From: CBDIHP01 sp965279195
Lineage (GTDB): Bacteria > Planctomycetota > Planctomycetia > Isosphaerales > Isosphaeraceae
DNA: 64,000 nucleotides
Reading direction: 5' to 3'
Assembly: GCA_965279195.1 (NCBI GenBank)
Contig: CBDIHP010000048.1
Location: 124,001-188,000 of the forward strand
The notes beneath the pieces were generated by a model. That model made no database searches and was not told the DNA's origin. It saw only the letters and a list, made by a program, of their open reading frames with translations. A program made the position numbers and the translations under genes. Of this stretch, positions 8,145-17,037 are shown one piece after another. Within the stretch, counting starts at the first letter, position 1; each line of letters opens with the position of its first letter.

Positions 8145-8372
8145 TCACTGCCGGACGGCCGGCTCGACGGTGGCGACGTGCAAGAGTGAGCAGATCTTGA
8201 ATTCCTCGGGGACGCCGTTTTCCTCGGTGCCGGTGCCGACGAGCAGGCTCGTGCGGGTGAGCATGGCCATCTCGGGGTGTCGCACCTCGTAGGACTGGCC
8301 GCTGGACATCACCAGGCGGAATGGCCGGAACGGCCGGGCCGACAGCAACTCTCGGAACGTCTGGACGGTCAT
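8145..8372 (-). CDS. Small planctomycete conserved hypothetical protein
   Basis: 75 residues. The ATG at 8372 is chosen because GGAGG stands eight bases before it; the open frame extends further upstream but that part is not credible. The protein has FRELLSARPFRPFRLVMSSG, YEVRHPEMAMLTR, SLLVG and FKICSLLHVATVE, a layout I recognise from many paralogous short proteins in planctomycete genomes (Q-x-Y-x-V-x-H-P-E-M core). It is probably a small soluble beta-rich domain. No function is known. It converges on the amino acid permease, with the 8029-8134 palindrome between them. Confidence 0.8.
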   Translation of the reverse strand: MTVQTFRELLSARPFRPFRLVMSSGQSYEVRHPEMAMLTRTSLLVGTGTEENGVPEEFKICSLLHVATVEPAVRQ

Positions 8373-8533
8373 GCGATCCACCTCCGTCGGTTGGGGCTCC
8401 CCGAGTTTATCGTAGGACATGGCAGCCAGCGTGACAACTCGGGAATACCGCTTCACAAGCGGGGGCATCCCGCGCCGGGGTTTCTGAGAACGGAAACCCG
8501 CGGGCACCCTTGGGAAACCGGCCGGGCCGGATG

Positions 8534-8580
8534 TCGGTGGGGTGACGCCTCGCCTGCGGTTCCGCGTCGGCACCCCACCC
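8534..8580. repeat. Short hairpin repeat, shared with 61974-62012
   Basis: GGTGGGGTGACGCCTCGCCT at one side and CACCCCACC at the other form a short stem around GACGCCTCGCCTGCGG. Nearly the same core is found at 61974-62012. It lies between two minus-strand genes. Confidence 0.45.
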
Positions 8581-8605
8581 TGCCACGATGACGCGGCCAC
8601 CACGC

Positions 8606-11600
8606 CTACAGCGACGCCTTCGCCTGCTTCCGTCGGAGTTGGAGGACCAGGGCGTCGGGGTCGACGACGATCTCGTCGGGTTCGAAATCGGCCTGGATGT
8701 TGATGGGTACGGAGCCCTTCGGGCCGATCTTCACGGTGGCGCGGGCCTCGCGGAAGTCGGGGTTGGGGCCGCCGTCGGGCTTGTAGCGCGGGCCCCTGGT
8801 GGCGGCGACCTCGACGGGCATGTCGCCGGTGCCTTCGTTCTTCAAGGTGGCGGTGACCTGCCAGGTGCCGCCGGCGCGGGCCTTCTTCGCCCCGTCCAGG
8901 ACGTACTCGGGGACTACCACCTCGTGGAACCACTGCTTCGTGAAGGCGTCGTAGGCGGGCTTATCCTGGGCGAAGTCGCGGAGGATGGCCAGGAAGTCCT
9001 GCAGGACGGGGTGGTCGGGGTTGCCCTTGTAGATGGAGAAGAACTTCTGGATGCCCTTGAGCATCCGCTCGCGGCCCATGTGGTTCATCAGCATCCACAT
9101 GACGAAGCCGGTCTTGTCGTAGGTGACCGTCTGGTCGCCCGATCGCGAGCCGTCGGTCTTCACCAGCGGGCGTTCGGAGTCGGACTTCCGGCCGCGCGAG
9201 TAGCGGTCCTCCATCGTGGTCGCGAAGTTGACCCGCTGCTTCTTCCCCTGGACCTGCTCGATGAGCAGGAGGGTCGAGAAGTTGGAGGTGCCCTCCGACA
9301 GCAGGTTGCCGCCGGGGCCCTGGCCGGGGGCGACGATGTTGCCCCACCACTGGTGGGCCGACTCGTGCGCCGCCACGAAGAACGGCGCGTCCACCCCGCG
9401 ATCCCCCGACGGATCCTTGCGCGTGAGGAACCCGATGGATTCGCTGAACGTGATGTTCGTGGGGAACCCCTGGGCGTAATCGGCCAGCGCGGGGAACTCG
9501 CTGAGCTTCAGCTCCTTCCAGGGGTAGGGCGAGAACCACTCGGAGTAGTACTTGCGGGCGGCGTCGAGCGCCTGGGCGAGCGTCTCGACGTTGTAGGAGT
9601 GCTTGGGGTTGTAGTAGATCGCGGTGCCGTTGCCCTTCCTGACGGTCCACTTGCCGGCGACGACGTTGAAGAACTGCACCGGCTGGTCGCTCTTCCAGAC
9701 GGTCTCGCGGCGGTCGCCGACGACCCGGTCGCTCTCCATCACGCCGACCGAGTTGAGCGTGAAGTCGGCCGGCCCGGTCACCTTGATCCGGGTCGTGAAC
9801 GGGTAGCGGCTGCCGAAGAACGGCTTCGTCATGCCCTCGTAGTAGTTATCCGCATATTCCTTGGAGTCGTAGCGGTTCTCCTCGTCGATGCCGATCGCCT
9901 CGACGAACCCGAGCCGGGGGGCCATGTTCTGTTCGAAGCTCGACAGCACCACGGCCGAGGGCTCGATGAAGGTCATCGTGCCGCCGCCGTTCTTGCTCAC
10001 GCCGGCCGGGTAGATCCCCTCGAACTGGAAGCCGATCCGGGCCGTGGCGTTGGGGGCGAGGGGCGACTTCAGGTGGAAGATCTGGAGCCCCTGGCGGTCC
10101 TCGACGCGGAACGGCTGGCCGTCTTCGTTCTCCTTGGGCTTGAACTCGGCGCCGTCGAGCGACCACTTCGTGTTGGACCAGTGGGCCCCGGGCGTGACGG
10201 GGATCTGGCGGATCGGCTCGGCGTTGCGATTGATGACCGCGAGCGTGCCGGCCACCGCGAGCTTCCGGTCGGACGGGTACAGGTCCACGGCGAGGTCGAC
10301 GTCGGTGACGTCGGGCAGGGGCCAGTCCTTGTACGTGGCCAGGTTCTTGCGCCAGTAGTTCTTGGCCCGTTCCTTCATCGCCTCGCCCTGCTCGCCGGCC
10401 TCGATCCGGGCCCAGAGCATCGAGCCCAGGACGATCGGGATGAGGACGATCGGCGCGAGCCGGAGGACCGACTTGAACAGCGGCCAGGGGCGGAGCCTCT
10501 GCATCAGGCGGATGGCGTCGCCGGACGTCCGGGGGTAGAACCGCGCGGCCAGGGCGACGAAGACCAGGAACAGTCCCAGCACGAACAGCCGGTTCAGCAC
10601 CATCGCCGCGCGATCATGTTCGAGGACGCTGATGTCGCTCCACCGCACGACGCCCCAGAACGGCCAGTTGCCGATCCAGTTCATCTCGTTCACGAGGAAC
10701 CGGTAGCCTGTGAAGGTGATGACCCCCAGGCCGATGGCGTAGGTCGTGTATCGGTTCCGGGTGATCGCGAGGACGGCCATGATGAAGGTCGACCAGGCCA
10801 GGAGCGTCGGCACCAGCAGCACGCCCCAGAGCAGGGCGAACGGCCGGGGCTCGAATCCGGCGAGGTTGAAGTAAGCGAGCATCGCGAGCGAGGTCAGGAG
10901 CTGAACGCCCAGGACGATCACGCCCACGAGCCCGTTGGCCACGGCCTTGCCCAGCAGGATCGAGCCGGTGCGGACGGGCGTGGCCATGCTGATCGCGGCC
11001 AGCCTCGTGCCGCGGTCGCGGTTGAACGACTCGACGGTGTAGAACATCAGCAGGAAGCAGAGGAGCGTGGTCAGGGTGCCGAAGCTCGATGCGGCGATCT
11101 GGCCGGAGGTCAGGATCAGGCCGTTGCCCAGGGGATCGAGCGCGGTGAGGTTCCGGCCGACCCCTTCGATGATGAGCAAGGGGACGAACAGATAGAGGCC
11201 CGGGCTGGAGATCAGCTCGCGCAGCTCGGCCCGTCCGATGGTCCAGGCACCGGCGAGGAACCCCGGGCGGCCGGAGGACATGCCGAGGGCCTTGAGCGGC
11301 TTGCCGGCGGGGAACTTCGTGATCGAGTCGGCCGCCGGGGTGGCGGGGATGGCGGCCTGGGCGTTCTTGACCTTCGCCGAGCCCCGGAGCGACCTCGCCA
11401 GCCGGACCCGGCTGAGCCAGACCGCCCCCAGGCCGACGACGATCGCCAGTGCCCGGTTGGCCAGGAGCCAGCCGTCGACGGGGATGGTCTGGGTGTTATA
11501 AAAATTCGCCCCCCGGTCGACCTTGAACCACTGGACCCGCAGCCACCGGAAGCCGGTGAGGTCGAGCATGACCATGAGCCGATCGGCCCAGATCGGCAGC

Positions 11601-12235
11601 CAGGCGGGGTCGTAGGTCCAGAGGAAGAAGACGCTGGACAGGAGCAGGACAACCGGCAGGAAGAACACCAGGATCGGCTTGCGCGTGAGGCTGCCGATGC
11701 CGAACGCCAACCCGGTGAAGAAGATCAGGGTGGGGACGGTGAAGACCAGGGCGGGTCGGAGGTAATTCGCCGCGAGGAACGGCCCGCGAAGCTCGCGCGT
11801 GCTGCCGGCGGGCAGGGCGTGGTTGCAGACGATCATCGCGGCGACGTGGATGGCCAGGATGGCCAGGATGCTCAGGAGCGCGGCCGAGTACTTGCCCCAG
11901 GTGTATTCCCGCGGGGTCAGCGACGTGGCGTGGAGCAGCTCGCCGATCCGGCACTCCTCGTCGTGGATCACGACCATCCCGGCCGCGACCGCCGAGAAGA
12001 AGCCGTAGAACAGCAGCGTCAGCACCGCGAGCATCCGGGCCATCGCGAACTCGGAGGTCATGTGCGCCTTCACGCCGCCCACCGAGGAGTCGCCCGACTC
12101 GACCCGGAGCGCCCCGTAGGACAGCCCCAGCGCCAGCAGCAGGACCATCGCCAGCCAGATCCAGTAGAGCGACCGCCGCGCGTTGAACGCGGCGTCGCAC
12201 CTGACGATGGTCGAGAAGCGTCGAAGATTGATCAT
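8606..12235 (-). CDS. ABC-2 type permease fused to an M1-family metallopeptidase domain
   Basis: 1209 residues. The N-terminal half is two ABC-2 type membrane modules: many helices, with the conserved start MINLRRFSTIVRCDAAFNAR and a second set around residues 330-590. The C-terminal 600 residues are an M1 aminopeptidase-like domain: zinc motif HESAH (957-961) followed by QWWG and a third-ligand candidate in LLSEGTSNF at Glu981, one residue further away than usual. The exopeptidase motif GxMEN is not obvious; FPTNITFSESIGF lies at that place. Such permease-peptidase fusions occur in Bacteroidetes and planctomycetes, with the peptidase expected outside the membrane. It overlaps the ATPase gene upstream by ATGA, so the two form one exporter. 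Substrate unknown. Confidence 0.9.
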   Translation of the reverse strand: MINLRRFSTIVRCDAAFNARRSLYWIWLAMVLLLALGLSYGALRVESGDSSVGGVKAHMTSEFAMARMLAVLTLLFYGFFSAVAAGMVVIHDEECRIGELLHATSLTPREYTWGKYSAALLSILAILAIHVAAMIVCNHALPAGSTRELRGPFLAANYLRPALVFTVPTLIFFTGLAFGIGSLTRKPILVFFLPVVLLLSSVFFLWTYDPAWLPIWADRLMVMLDLTGFRWLRVQWFKVDRGANFYNTQTIPVDGWLLANRALAIVVGLGAVWLSRVRLARSLRGSAKVKNAQAAIPATPAADSITKFPAGKPLKALGMSSGRPGFLAGAWTIGRAELRELISSPGLYLFVPLLIIEGVGRNLTALDPLGNGLILTSGQIAASSFGTLTTLLCFLLMFYTVESFNRDRGTRLAAISMATPVRTGSILLGKAVANGLVGVIVLGVQLLTSLAMLAYFNLAGFEPRPFALLWGVLLVPTLLAWSTFIMAVLAITRNRYTTYAIGLGVITFTGYRFLVNEMNWIGNWPFWGVVRWSDISVLEHDRAAMVLNRLFVLGLFLVFVALAARFYPRTSGDAIRLMQRLRPWPLFKSVLRLAPIVLIPIVLGSMLWARIEAGEQGEAMKERAKNYWRKNLATYKDWPLPDVTDVDLAVDLYPSDRKLAVAGTLAVINRNAEPIRQIPVTPGAHWSNTKWSLDGAEFKPKENEDGQPFRVEDRQGLQIFHLKSPLAPNATARIGFQFEGIYPAGVSKNGGGTMTFIEPSAVVLSSFEQNMAPRLGFVEAIGIDEENRYDSKEYADNYYEGMTKPFFGSRYPFTTRIKVTGPADFTLNSVGVMESDRVVGDRRETVWKSDQPVQFFNVVAGKWTVRKGNGTAIYYNPKHSYNVETLAQALDAARKYYSEWFSPYPWKELKLSEFPALADYAQGFPTNITFSESIGFLTRKDPSGDRGVDAPFFVAAHESAHQWWGNIVAPGQGPGGNLLSEGTSNFSTLLLIEQVQGKKQRVNFATTMEDRYSRGRKSDSERPLVKTDGSRSGDQTVTYDKTGFVMWMLMNHMGRERMLKGIQKFFSIYKGNPDHPVLQDFLAILRDFAQDKPAYDAFTKQWFHEVVVPEYVLDGAKKARAGGTWQVTATLKNEGTGDMPVEVAATRGPRYKPDGGPNPDFREARATVKIGPKGSVPINIQADFEPDEIVVDPDALVLQLRRKQAKASL

Positions 12236-13173
12236 GCGACGCCCCCTTCCGACCCGGCCGACAGCAACGCCGGCTCGCCGGGGTCGCCGGCGCGGAGGCG
12301 ATCGGCGAAGCCCCGCATCAGGACGAGGTAGGCGTCCTCCAGCGTCGCCTGGACGGGCAGGAAGCCGTCGGGCGGCGCGCCCTCGGGCTCGTAGATCCGG
12401 ACCCGGTTGCGGCCCTCGACCAGGAACGCCTGGGTGACGTTCCGCTCGTCGCGGAGCCGATCGAACTGATCGGCCTCGACGTTCCCCTCGTAGATCGTCC
12501 CGGCCAGCGCCTGTCGGGCCTCGGTCGGGGTCATGAGCGCCAGGAGCCGGCCGCCGCGGATCACGGCGAACCTGGGGCAGAGGACCGAGACGTCCTCGAC
12601 GATGTGGGTCGAGAGGATGACGGTGCGGTCGGCGGCGAGTTCCGAGAGGAGTCTGTAGAATCGCAGGCGTTCCTCGGGGTCGAGGCCGGCGGTCGGCTCG
12701 TCGACGATCACCAGCTTGGGGTCGCCCGCGATGGCCTGGGCGATCCCCAGTCGCTGACGCATGCCGCCGGAGTAGGCCTTGACCTTGCGTTTGGCGGCGA
12801 AGGTCAGATTCACCCGTTCGAGAAGCTCGGCGACGAGGTCCTTCATCCTGCCGGGCGCCCGGACGCCCTTGAGTTTCAGGAGGTATTCGAGCATCTTCTC
12901 GCCGGTGAGGTGCGGGTAGAAGCCGAACTCCTGGGGCAGGTAGCCGAGCTGGGGCCAGACGGCCTCGGGGCGGTTGGTGACGTCCTGGCCGTGGAAGGTG
13001 ATGGTGCCCGAGGTCGGTTCGAGCAACCCGGCGAGGATCCTCATGAAGGTCGTCTTGCCCGCCCCGTTGGGCCCGAGCAGCCCGAACATCCCCTTCGGCA
13101 CGTCCAGGTCGATCCCCTGGAGCGCGGCCACCGGCCCGGGGTATACCTTCACCAAACTGCGGACTTCCAGCAT
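12232..13173 (-). CDS. ABC transporter ATP-binding protein
   Basis: 313 residues from the ATG at 13173 (MLEVRSLVKVYPG); the frame is open upstream, but that part is repeat-bearing intergenic DNA. It has Walker A GPNGAGKTT, the Q-loop GYLPQEFGFYPHLTGEKML, the signature YSGGMRQRLGIAQ, Walker B LVIVDEPTAGLD and the switch histidine in LSTHIVEDV. The C-terminal 90 residues are the extension typical of exporter ATPases of the NatA/CcmA group. It pairs with the permease-peptidase fusion whose ATG overlaps its stop (ATGA, 12232-12235), which implies translational coupling and a joint exporter. It acts on the inner face of the membrane. Confidence 0.95.
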   Translation of the reverse strand: MLEVRSLVKVYPGPVAALQGIDLDVPKGMFGLLGPNGAGKTTFMRILAGLLEPTSGTITFHGQDVTNRPEAVWPQLGYLPQEFGFYPHLTGEKMLEYLLKLKGVRAPGRMKDLVAELLERVNLTFAAKRKVKAYSGGMRQRLGIAQAIAGDPKLVIVDEPTAGLDPEERLRFYRLLSELAADRTVILSTHIVEDVSVLCPRFAVIRGGRLLALMTPTEARQALAGTIYEGNVEADQFDRLRDERNVTQAFLVEGRNRVRIYEPEGAPPDGFLPVQATLEDAYLVLMRGFADRLRAGDPGEPALLSAGSEGGVA

Positions 13174-13334
13174 GAGAACCTCATGATCCCGGGAATCTCT
13201 GGCCCACGAACCGGTCTTCGCCCCCGGTGCCCCATTATTATGGACGGGCCCGCCCGACGCGATCCCAACCGCGAGGGTCTTCGCCTCGCCGTCGCGCGGG
13301 ACCTGGGCCGGACGCGGCGGGTGCGGGGGCGAAT

Positions 13335-13520
13335 GCGCTGGGCGCGGGTCTCCCGACCCCGCCCCTGCATTCGCCGCTCCGTACCGCAAAATCGGGTCTC
13401 CAGACCCTTGCTGGAAAGCCCCTGTATCTCGGACCCTTTGATTCTCGGGTCTGGAGACCCGCTCCTGTGGTGCGGATTCTCGAGGTAAGGGCGGGGTCGG
13501 GAGACCCGCGCCCCGCGCCA
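13335..13520. repeat. GGTCTCC palindromic element, copy 1 of 5
   Basis: The outer arm GCGCTGGGCGCGGGTCTCCC at the left is matched by GGGGTCGGGAGACCCGCG at the right, with an inner pair CGGGTCTCCAGACCC and GGGTCTGGAGACCCG. It lies in the divergent gap between the ABC ATPase and tilS (13174-13596). The remaining bases of that gap contain only degenerate copies of the same end. Confidence 0.85.
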
Positions 13521-13596
13521 GGGGAGACCCTCGGCCAGCGCCAGGGGAGACCCTCGCCCGGCGCATGGGGCGAGGGCGGGCGGGGAGGAGAAACGG

Positions 13597-14934
13597 ATGC
13601 AGGCCGACGCATGTGACTGGTGGCACTCCGCCCGGCAGGCTCTGGTCGGGGCCGTCCGCGTCGTCGCGGCCGTCTCGGGCGGCAGCGACAGCGTCGCGCT
13701 CCTGCGGTTCCTAGACGGGTTGGCGAGGGATTCTTACCTCATCGAAATCACCGTCGCCCACCTCCACCACGGCACCAGGGGGGCCGAATCCGACGCCGAT
13801 GCCGCGTTCGTCGCCGACCTCGCCGCGCGGCTTGGCTGGCCCTGCGTCGTCGGCCATTGGCGTCCGAAACGCACAAACCACTTCGAATCCGACGCCCGCC
13901 GGGCCCGGCTGGATTGGCTGAAGCGGGTCGCGGCGGAGCAGGGGGCCGGGGCCGTCTTGCTCGGCCACACGAAGGACGACCAGGCCGAGACGATCCTGCA
14001 CCGCATCCTGAGGGGGACCGGATTGAGGGGCCTCTCGGGCATCCCCGCCCGACGGGAACTCGCCCCCGGCATCGACCTAGTCCGCCCATTCCTCGCCGCG
14101 ACCCGGGCCCAGCTCCGGGCCTACCTCGCCGATCTCGATCAGCCGTTCCGCGAGGACCTGACCAACCTCGACACCTCAAGGACCCGCTCCCGGATCCGCC
14201 ACGACCTGCTCCCGAAGCTCGCCGCCGAGTACAACCCCGAGGTCGCCGACGCCCTCGTGCGGCTGGCCTCGCACGCGGCGGAGACCCTGGACGCGCGTTG
14301 GCAAGGGTGGCGTGGATTGCGGGTCGAGCGATCCGCAGACGGCTTCGCAGTCGGCCTCGCCTCGATCCGGACCCTCTCCCCGCCCGACCGCCTCGCCGCG
14401 CTCCAGGACCGGTGGCGCGACCTCGCCTGGCCAGAGCGAGACATGGACGCCGCCCGCTGGCGACGCCTTTCCGACTGGATCACGGAAGGGGGGCCCGGCT
14501 ACGACATCGGCGGCGGCGTCTCGGTGTCGATCCGGGAGGATGATGTCGTCTTCAAGCGAGCGCCCGAGCATGCGTCCGGCCCGCCCGAGCCCGTCGCCTT
14601 GCCCATTCCGGGACGCGTCCGATTCGGTCCTCTGGAGATTTTTACGTCCGAATCCGAGGGTCAGGAGACCGTCGACGCCGATTCGATCGTCGGCGGACTC
14701 GTCGTCCGGACGATGCGAGACGGCGACCGCTTCGACCCCCTGGGCCTCCAGGGCAAGACGCAATCCCTGAACGACTTCCTCCGCGGCCGGGGCGTCCCCC
14801 GCGAGCAACGCCGCCACGTCCCCCTCGTCTGCGACGACCGGGGCATCCTCTGGGTCGTCGGCCACCGCATCGCCCACCGGTCGAGACGGACCGACAGGAC
14901 GAAAAAGCAGTTGGGTTTCACTTGTCATATGTGA
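13597..14934 (+). CDS. tilS: tRNA(Ile)-lysidine synthase
   Basis: 445 residues. TilS attaches lysine to C34 of tRNA-Ile(CAU), changing its reading from AUG to AUA; it is normally essential. The PP-loop ATPase motif SGGSDS is at residues 27-32, followed by VAHLHHGTRG, GHTKDDQAETILHRILRGTGLRGLSGI and RSRIRHDLLP, all standard N-terminal domain elements. The C-terminal substrate-binding domain follows (VRTMRDGDRFDPLGLQG, LNDFLRGRGVPREQRRHVPL). The ATG at 13597 has GGAGGAG seven bases upstream. It is a stand-alone gene flanked on both sides by copies of the GGTCTCC repeat. Confidence 0.95.
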   Translation: MQADACDWWHSARQALVGAVRVVAAVSGGSDSVALLRFLDGLARDSYLIEITVAHLHHGTRGAESDADAAFVADLAARLGWPCVVGHWRPKRTNHFESDARRARLDWLKRVAAEQGAGAVLLGHTKDDQAETILHRILRGTGLRGLSGIPARRELAPGIDLVRPFLAATRAQLRAYLADLDQPFREDLTNLDTSRTRSRIRHDLLPKLAAEYNPEVADALVRLASHAAETLDARWQGWRGLRVERSADGFAVGLASIRTLSPPDRLAALQDRWRDLAWPERDMDAARWRRLSDWITEGGPGYDIGGGVSVSIREDDVVFKRAPEHASGPPEPVALPIPGRVRFGPLEIFTSESEGQETVDADSIVGGLVVRTMRDGDRFDPLGLQGKTQSLNDFLRGRGVPREQRRHVPLVCDDRGILWVVGHRIAHRSRRTDRTKKQLGFTCHM

Positions 14935-14970
14935 AAATGGCACATCCTCCGCCGGGCGAGGGCACTTATC

Positions 14971-15156
14971 GCGCTGGGCGCGGGTCTCCCGACCCCGCCC
15001 TTGCCCTGAGATGCCGTACCACAGGGACGGGTCTCCAGACCCATCAATCAAAGGCCAGGCGTATCAGGGGCTTTCGAACCGGGGTCGGGAGCCCCCGGTC
15101 CTGTGGTACGGCGCGGCGGAGGCAAGGGCGGCATCGGGAGATGCTCGCCCAGCGCG
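14971..15156. repeat. GGTCTCC palindromic element, copy 2 of 5
   Basis: Starts GCGCTGGGCGCGGGTCTCCC. It contains the inner ACGGGTCTCCAGACCC segment and ends with a diverged arm (GCATCGGGAGATGCTCGCCC). It lies between the convergent ends of tilS and the DUF2721 gene. The right arm has accumulated mutations relative to the other copies. Confidence 0.8.
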
Positions 15157-15222
15157 TTCGACCCTCGCCCAGCGTCAGCGAGCGGACGCACTCCAGATGG
15201 TCTGCCAAGTTCGGCAGAGGCG

Positions 15223-15753
15223 TCAGATCCCCGCCGTGGTCACGCCCACGCCCTTGCCGGCGTCGCGGCGCTCGCGGAGGGCCCGGAAGAACTCGATCTC
15301 CCGGCGGTTGCTGCGCAAGGCTTCGAGCGCCTCGCGGACGAGATTGATGCTCGCCCCCAGGAGCAGGATCACGCCCACGACGGCCAGCGTGGTCGGGACC
15401 GCCGGGAGCAGGTTGCCGGCGATCACGTCGAAGGCCAGGGTCAGGCACGACCCGATGAAGCAGGCCAGGCCGAGGTAGAGCGCGATCAACCCCAGGCGGA
15501 TCCGGTCGGCCCGCCACTCCAGCCGGCGGAGCTGATCGGTATTGTGGGCGATCCGGTCGTCGAGGAAGTCCAGGTCGGTCGCCCCGCGCGAATAGGTGTC
15601 CCCCAGCTCGTTCATCACCCGGATCCGGTCCACGATCCGCGACATCCGGTTCGAGGTCGAGATGATGAGCGACCCGTTCGCCGTCAGGAAGAGCGCGGGT
15701 GTGATCATGGCCGAGAGGGCCAGGTAATTCTCGGTCGTCGCGATGCTGGGCAT
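15223..15753 (-). CDS. DUF2721 membrane protein
   Basis: 176 residues from the ATG at 15753 (MPSIATTENYLALSAMITPA). It has three hydrophobic segments: one at the N-terminus (ALSAMITPALFLTANGSLI) and two around residues 85-140 (LIALYLGLACFIGSCLTLAF and PTTLAVVGVILLLGASINL). The hydrophilic loop NRMSRIVDRIRVMNEL and the C-terminal amphipathic helix REALEALRSNRREIEFF are typical of DUF2721, a family of small membrane proteins without known function. The open frame extends 81 codons upstream, but that overlaps the next gene and lacks family similarity. It is probably transcribed with the flavoprotein gene just upstream. Confidence 0.85.
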   Translation of the reverse strand: MPSIATTENYLALSAMITPALFLTANGSLIISTSNRMSRIVDRIRVMNELGDTYSRGATDLDFLDDRIAHNTDQLRRLEWRADRIRLGLIALYLGLACFIGSCLTLAFDVIAGNLLPAVPTTLAVVGVILLLGASINLVREALEALRSNRREIEFFRALRERRDAGKGVGVTTAGI

Positions 15754-15835
15754 GGCGGATTCCGAAGGCGAGTGGGACCCCTGGCGCAAACCGACTGTTT
15801 CCATCCCGAGACAGCGCCAACCGACGGAAACAGCC

Positions 15836-16468
15836 TCAATCTGGGGCAAACCGGTCGAGGATCGAGGCAACGGCCTCGACAATTTGAGGCACCTCCGCCA
15901 TCGCGCCCGGCCCCTCGTCGCCGCAGGCCAGCACCTTCGAGATCGGCGGGAGGATCGAAATCCCGGGCGCATGCCGCGCGAAGACCTCGGCCGCATTGTC
16001 GAGCGTGAGCCCGCCGCCGTCCAGGCCGTCGCCCCGGTCGTCCAACAATTGTTGGAGATGTCTGCGCGTGACGGGGCTCTGCCACATCAGGGTGTTCATG
16101 GCCGGGGCCAGGGCCACGGGGCGATCGAAATCCCAGGCGCGGAAGACGCAGGTCAGGAGGTTGTCGGACAGGCCGACCGCGAATTTCGCGAGCGTATGGG
16201 CGTCGAGCGGGGCGACGAGCAGCAGCTCGGCCCACTTGCGGAGCTCGATGTGGAGGACGGGGTCGCCCCGGCGATAGGCATCGCCGGGCCATTCGTCCCG
16301 GTCGCGATGGATCGGACTCGGGGCAGCGTCGCCCGTTGGGAAGAAGTAGAGCGCGGCCTCGGTCGCCACGATCCGGACGTCGTGGCCCTGAGCGTCCAGG
16401 GCCATGCGTAGGGCGGGCGTCCGCGAGGCGGCGACGGAACCGGTCACACCGAGGAGGATCCTGGCCAT
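15836..16468 (-). CDS. coaC: Phosphopantothenoylcysteine decarboxylase, HAL3/PPCDC type
   Basis: 210 residues. This FMN enzyme decarboxylates 4'-phosphopantothenoylcysteine to 4'-phosphopantetheine in coenzyme A synthesis. Key elements are the flavin loop GVTGSVAA, the catalytic histidine in VLHIELRKWA (His73, equivalent to His90 of plant HAL3a), APLDAHTLAKFAVGLSDNLL, the active-site PAMNTLMW (122-129) and the flap LACGDEGPGAMAE with its cysteine. Most bacteria use a fused CoaBC; this is a free-standing enzyme with sequence close to the eukaryotic HAL3/PPCDC group. No CoaB half is attached, so a separate synthetase is expected elsewhere. The ATG at 16468 has AGGA upstream. It lies 82 bases before the DUF2721 gene. 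Confidence 0.88.
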   Translation of the reverse strand: MARILLGVTGSVAASRTPALRMALDAQGHDVRIVATEAALYFFPTGDAAPSPIHRDRDEWPGDAYRRGDPVLHIELRKWAELLLVAPLDAHTLAKFAVGLSDNLLTCVFRAWDFDRPVALAPAMNTLMWQSPVTRRHLQQLLDDRGDGLDGGGLTLDNAAEVFARHAPGISILPPISKVLACGDEGPGAMAEVPQIVEAVASILDRFAPD

Positions 16469-16513
16469 GTCACCCGGCGTGGAGGATGAGCGGTTCCGGC
16501 CCCTGGACCGGCG

Positions 16514-16759
16514 TCAGCGGTTCTCGGCCGTGAGCGGGGCCATCGACGCGTTGAGGGCGTCGGTCAGGGAGTTCCAGAGCGTGTTCCGGAGCTGGGTCGA
16601 CTCGCGGCGGGTCAGCAGGAGCCGCTCGTTGGCCCGCTGGGTCAGCATGGTCACGATCGCGCGGAGGTCGGCTTGCAGGAAGCCCTCCACGTCCTCGAAC
16701 TCATGGGGCAGGTCGATCGCCCGCAGCGTCGACTGGTCCTTGCAAGACGGGGTACGCAT
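16514..16759 (-). CDS. Small hypothetical protein
   Basis: 81 residues. The start at 16759 is set by a near-perfect ribosome site (AAGGAGGG, six bases from the ATG); a longer frame reaches 16789 but would cover that site. The protein is charged and apparently helical (EFEDVEGFLQADLRAIVTML, RANERLLLTRRESTQLRNTL) with no hydrophobic segment or cysteine pair. It lies 45 bases upstream of the coaC-like gene on the same strand and may be co-transcribed with it. I do not recognise the family. The strong ribosome site and regular helical composition support a real gene. Confidence 0.65.
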   Translation of the reverse strand: MRTPSCKDQSTLRAIDLPHEFEDVEGFLQADLRAIVTMLTQRANERLLLTRRESTQLRNTLWNSLTDALNASMAPLTAENR

Positions 16760-17037
16760 CGTCAACCCTCCTTGGCCGAGACGTGGCACGTCGCGCGAGA
16801 TCCATTCATCGCGCTCGCCGCACAGGCTAAACCGTGCCCCGAGTCCCGGTCAAGAGTCTGTTCCGAGTCTCCGTTCACACGTCGGGTCGGCCACGGGATT
16901 ATGTCGCAAGTTCCGGGCCGGGCATTCATGAATCTGGGAGGAATTACCTCATTCCCAACAATACGTCCTGAATCGGGCCCGTGTCGGCGAAATCCCCGGG
17001 GATTCCCCGGATCGTCGGGCGGTACGAACGAATGCGA

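Noticed and set aside
8145..8933. Long (262-codon) version of the 75-residue planctomycete protein
   Set aside because: The upstream part lies opposite the next gene and intergenic repeats; the GGAGG site and family start fix the ATG at 8372.
8588..12331. Plus-strand open frame of 1247 codons opposite the ABC/M1 gene
   Set aside because: It is an Arg/Gly/Asp-rich mirror of the minus-strand coding sequence, with no domain; the minus strand has clear membrane modules and HESAH.
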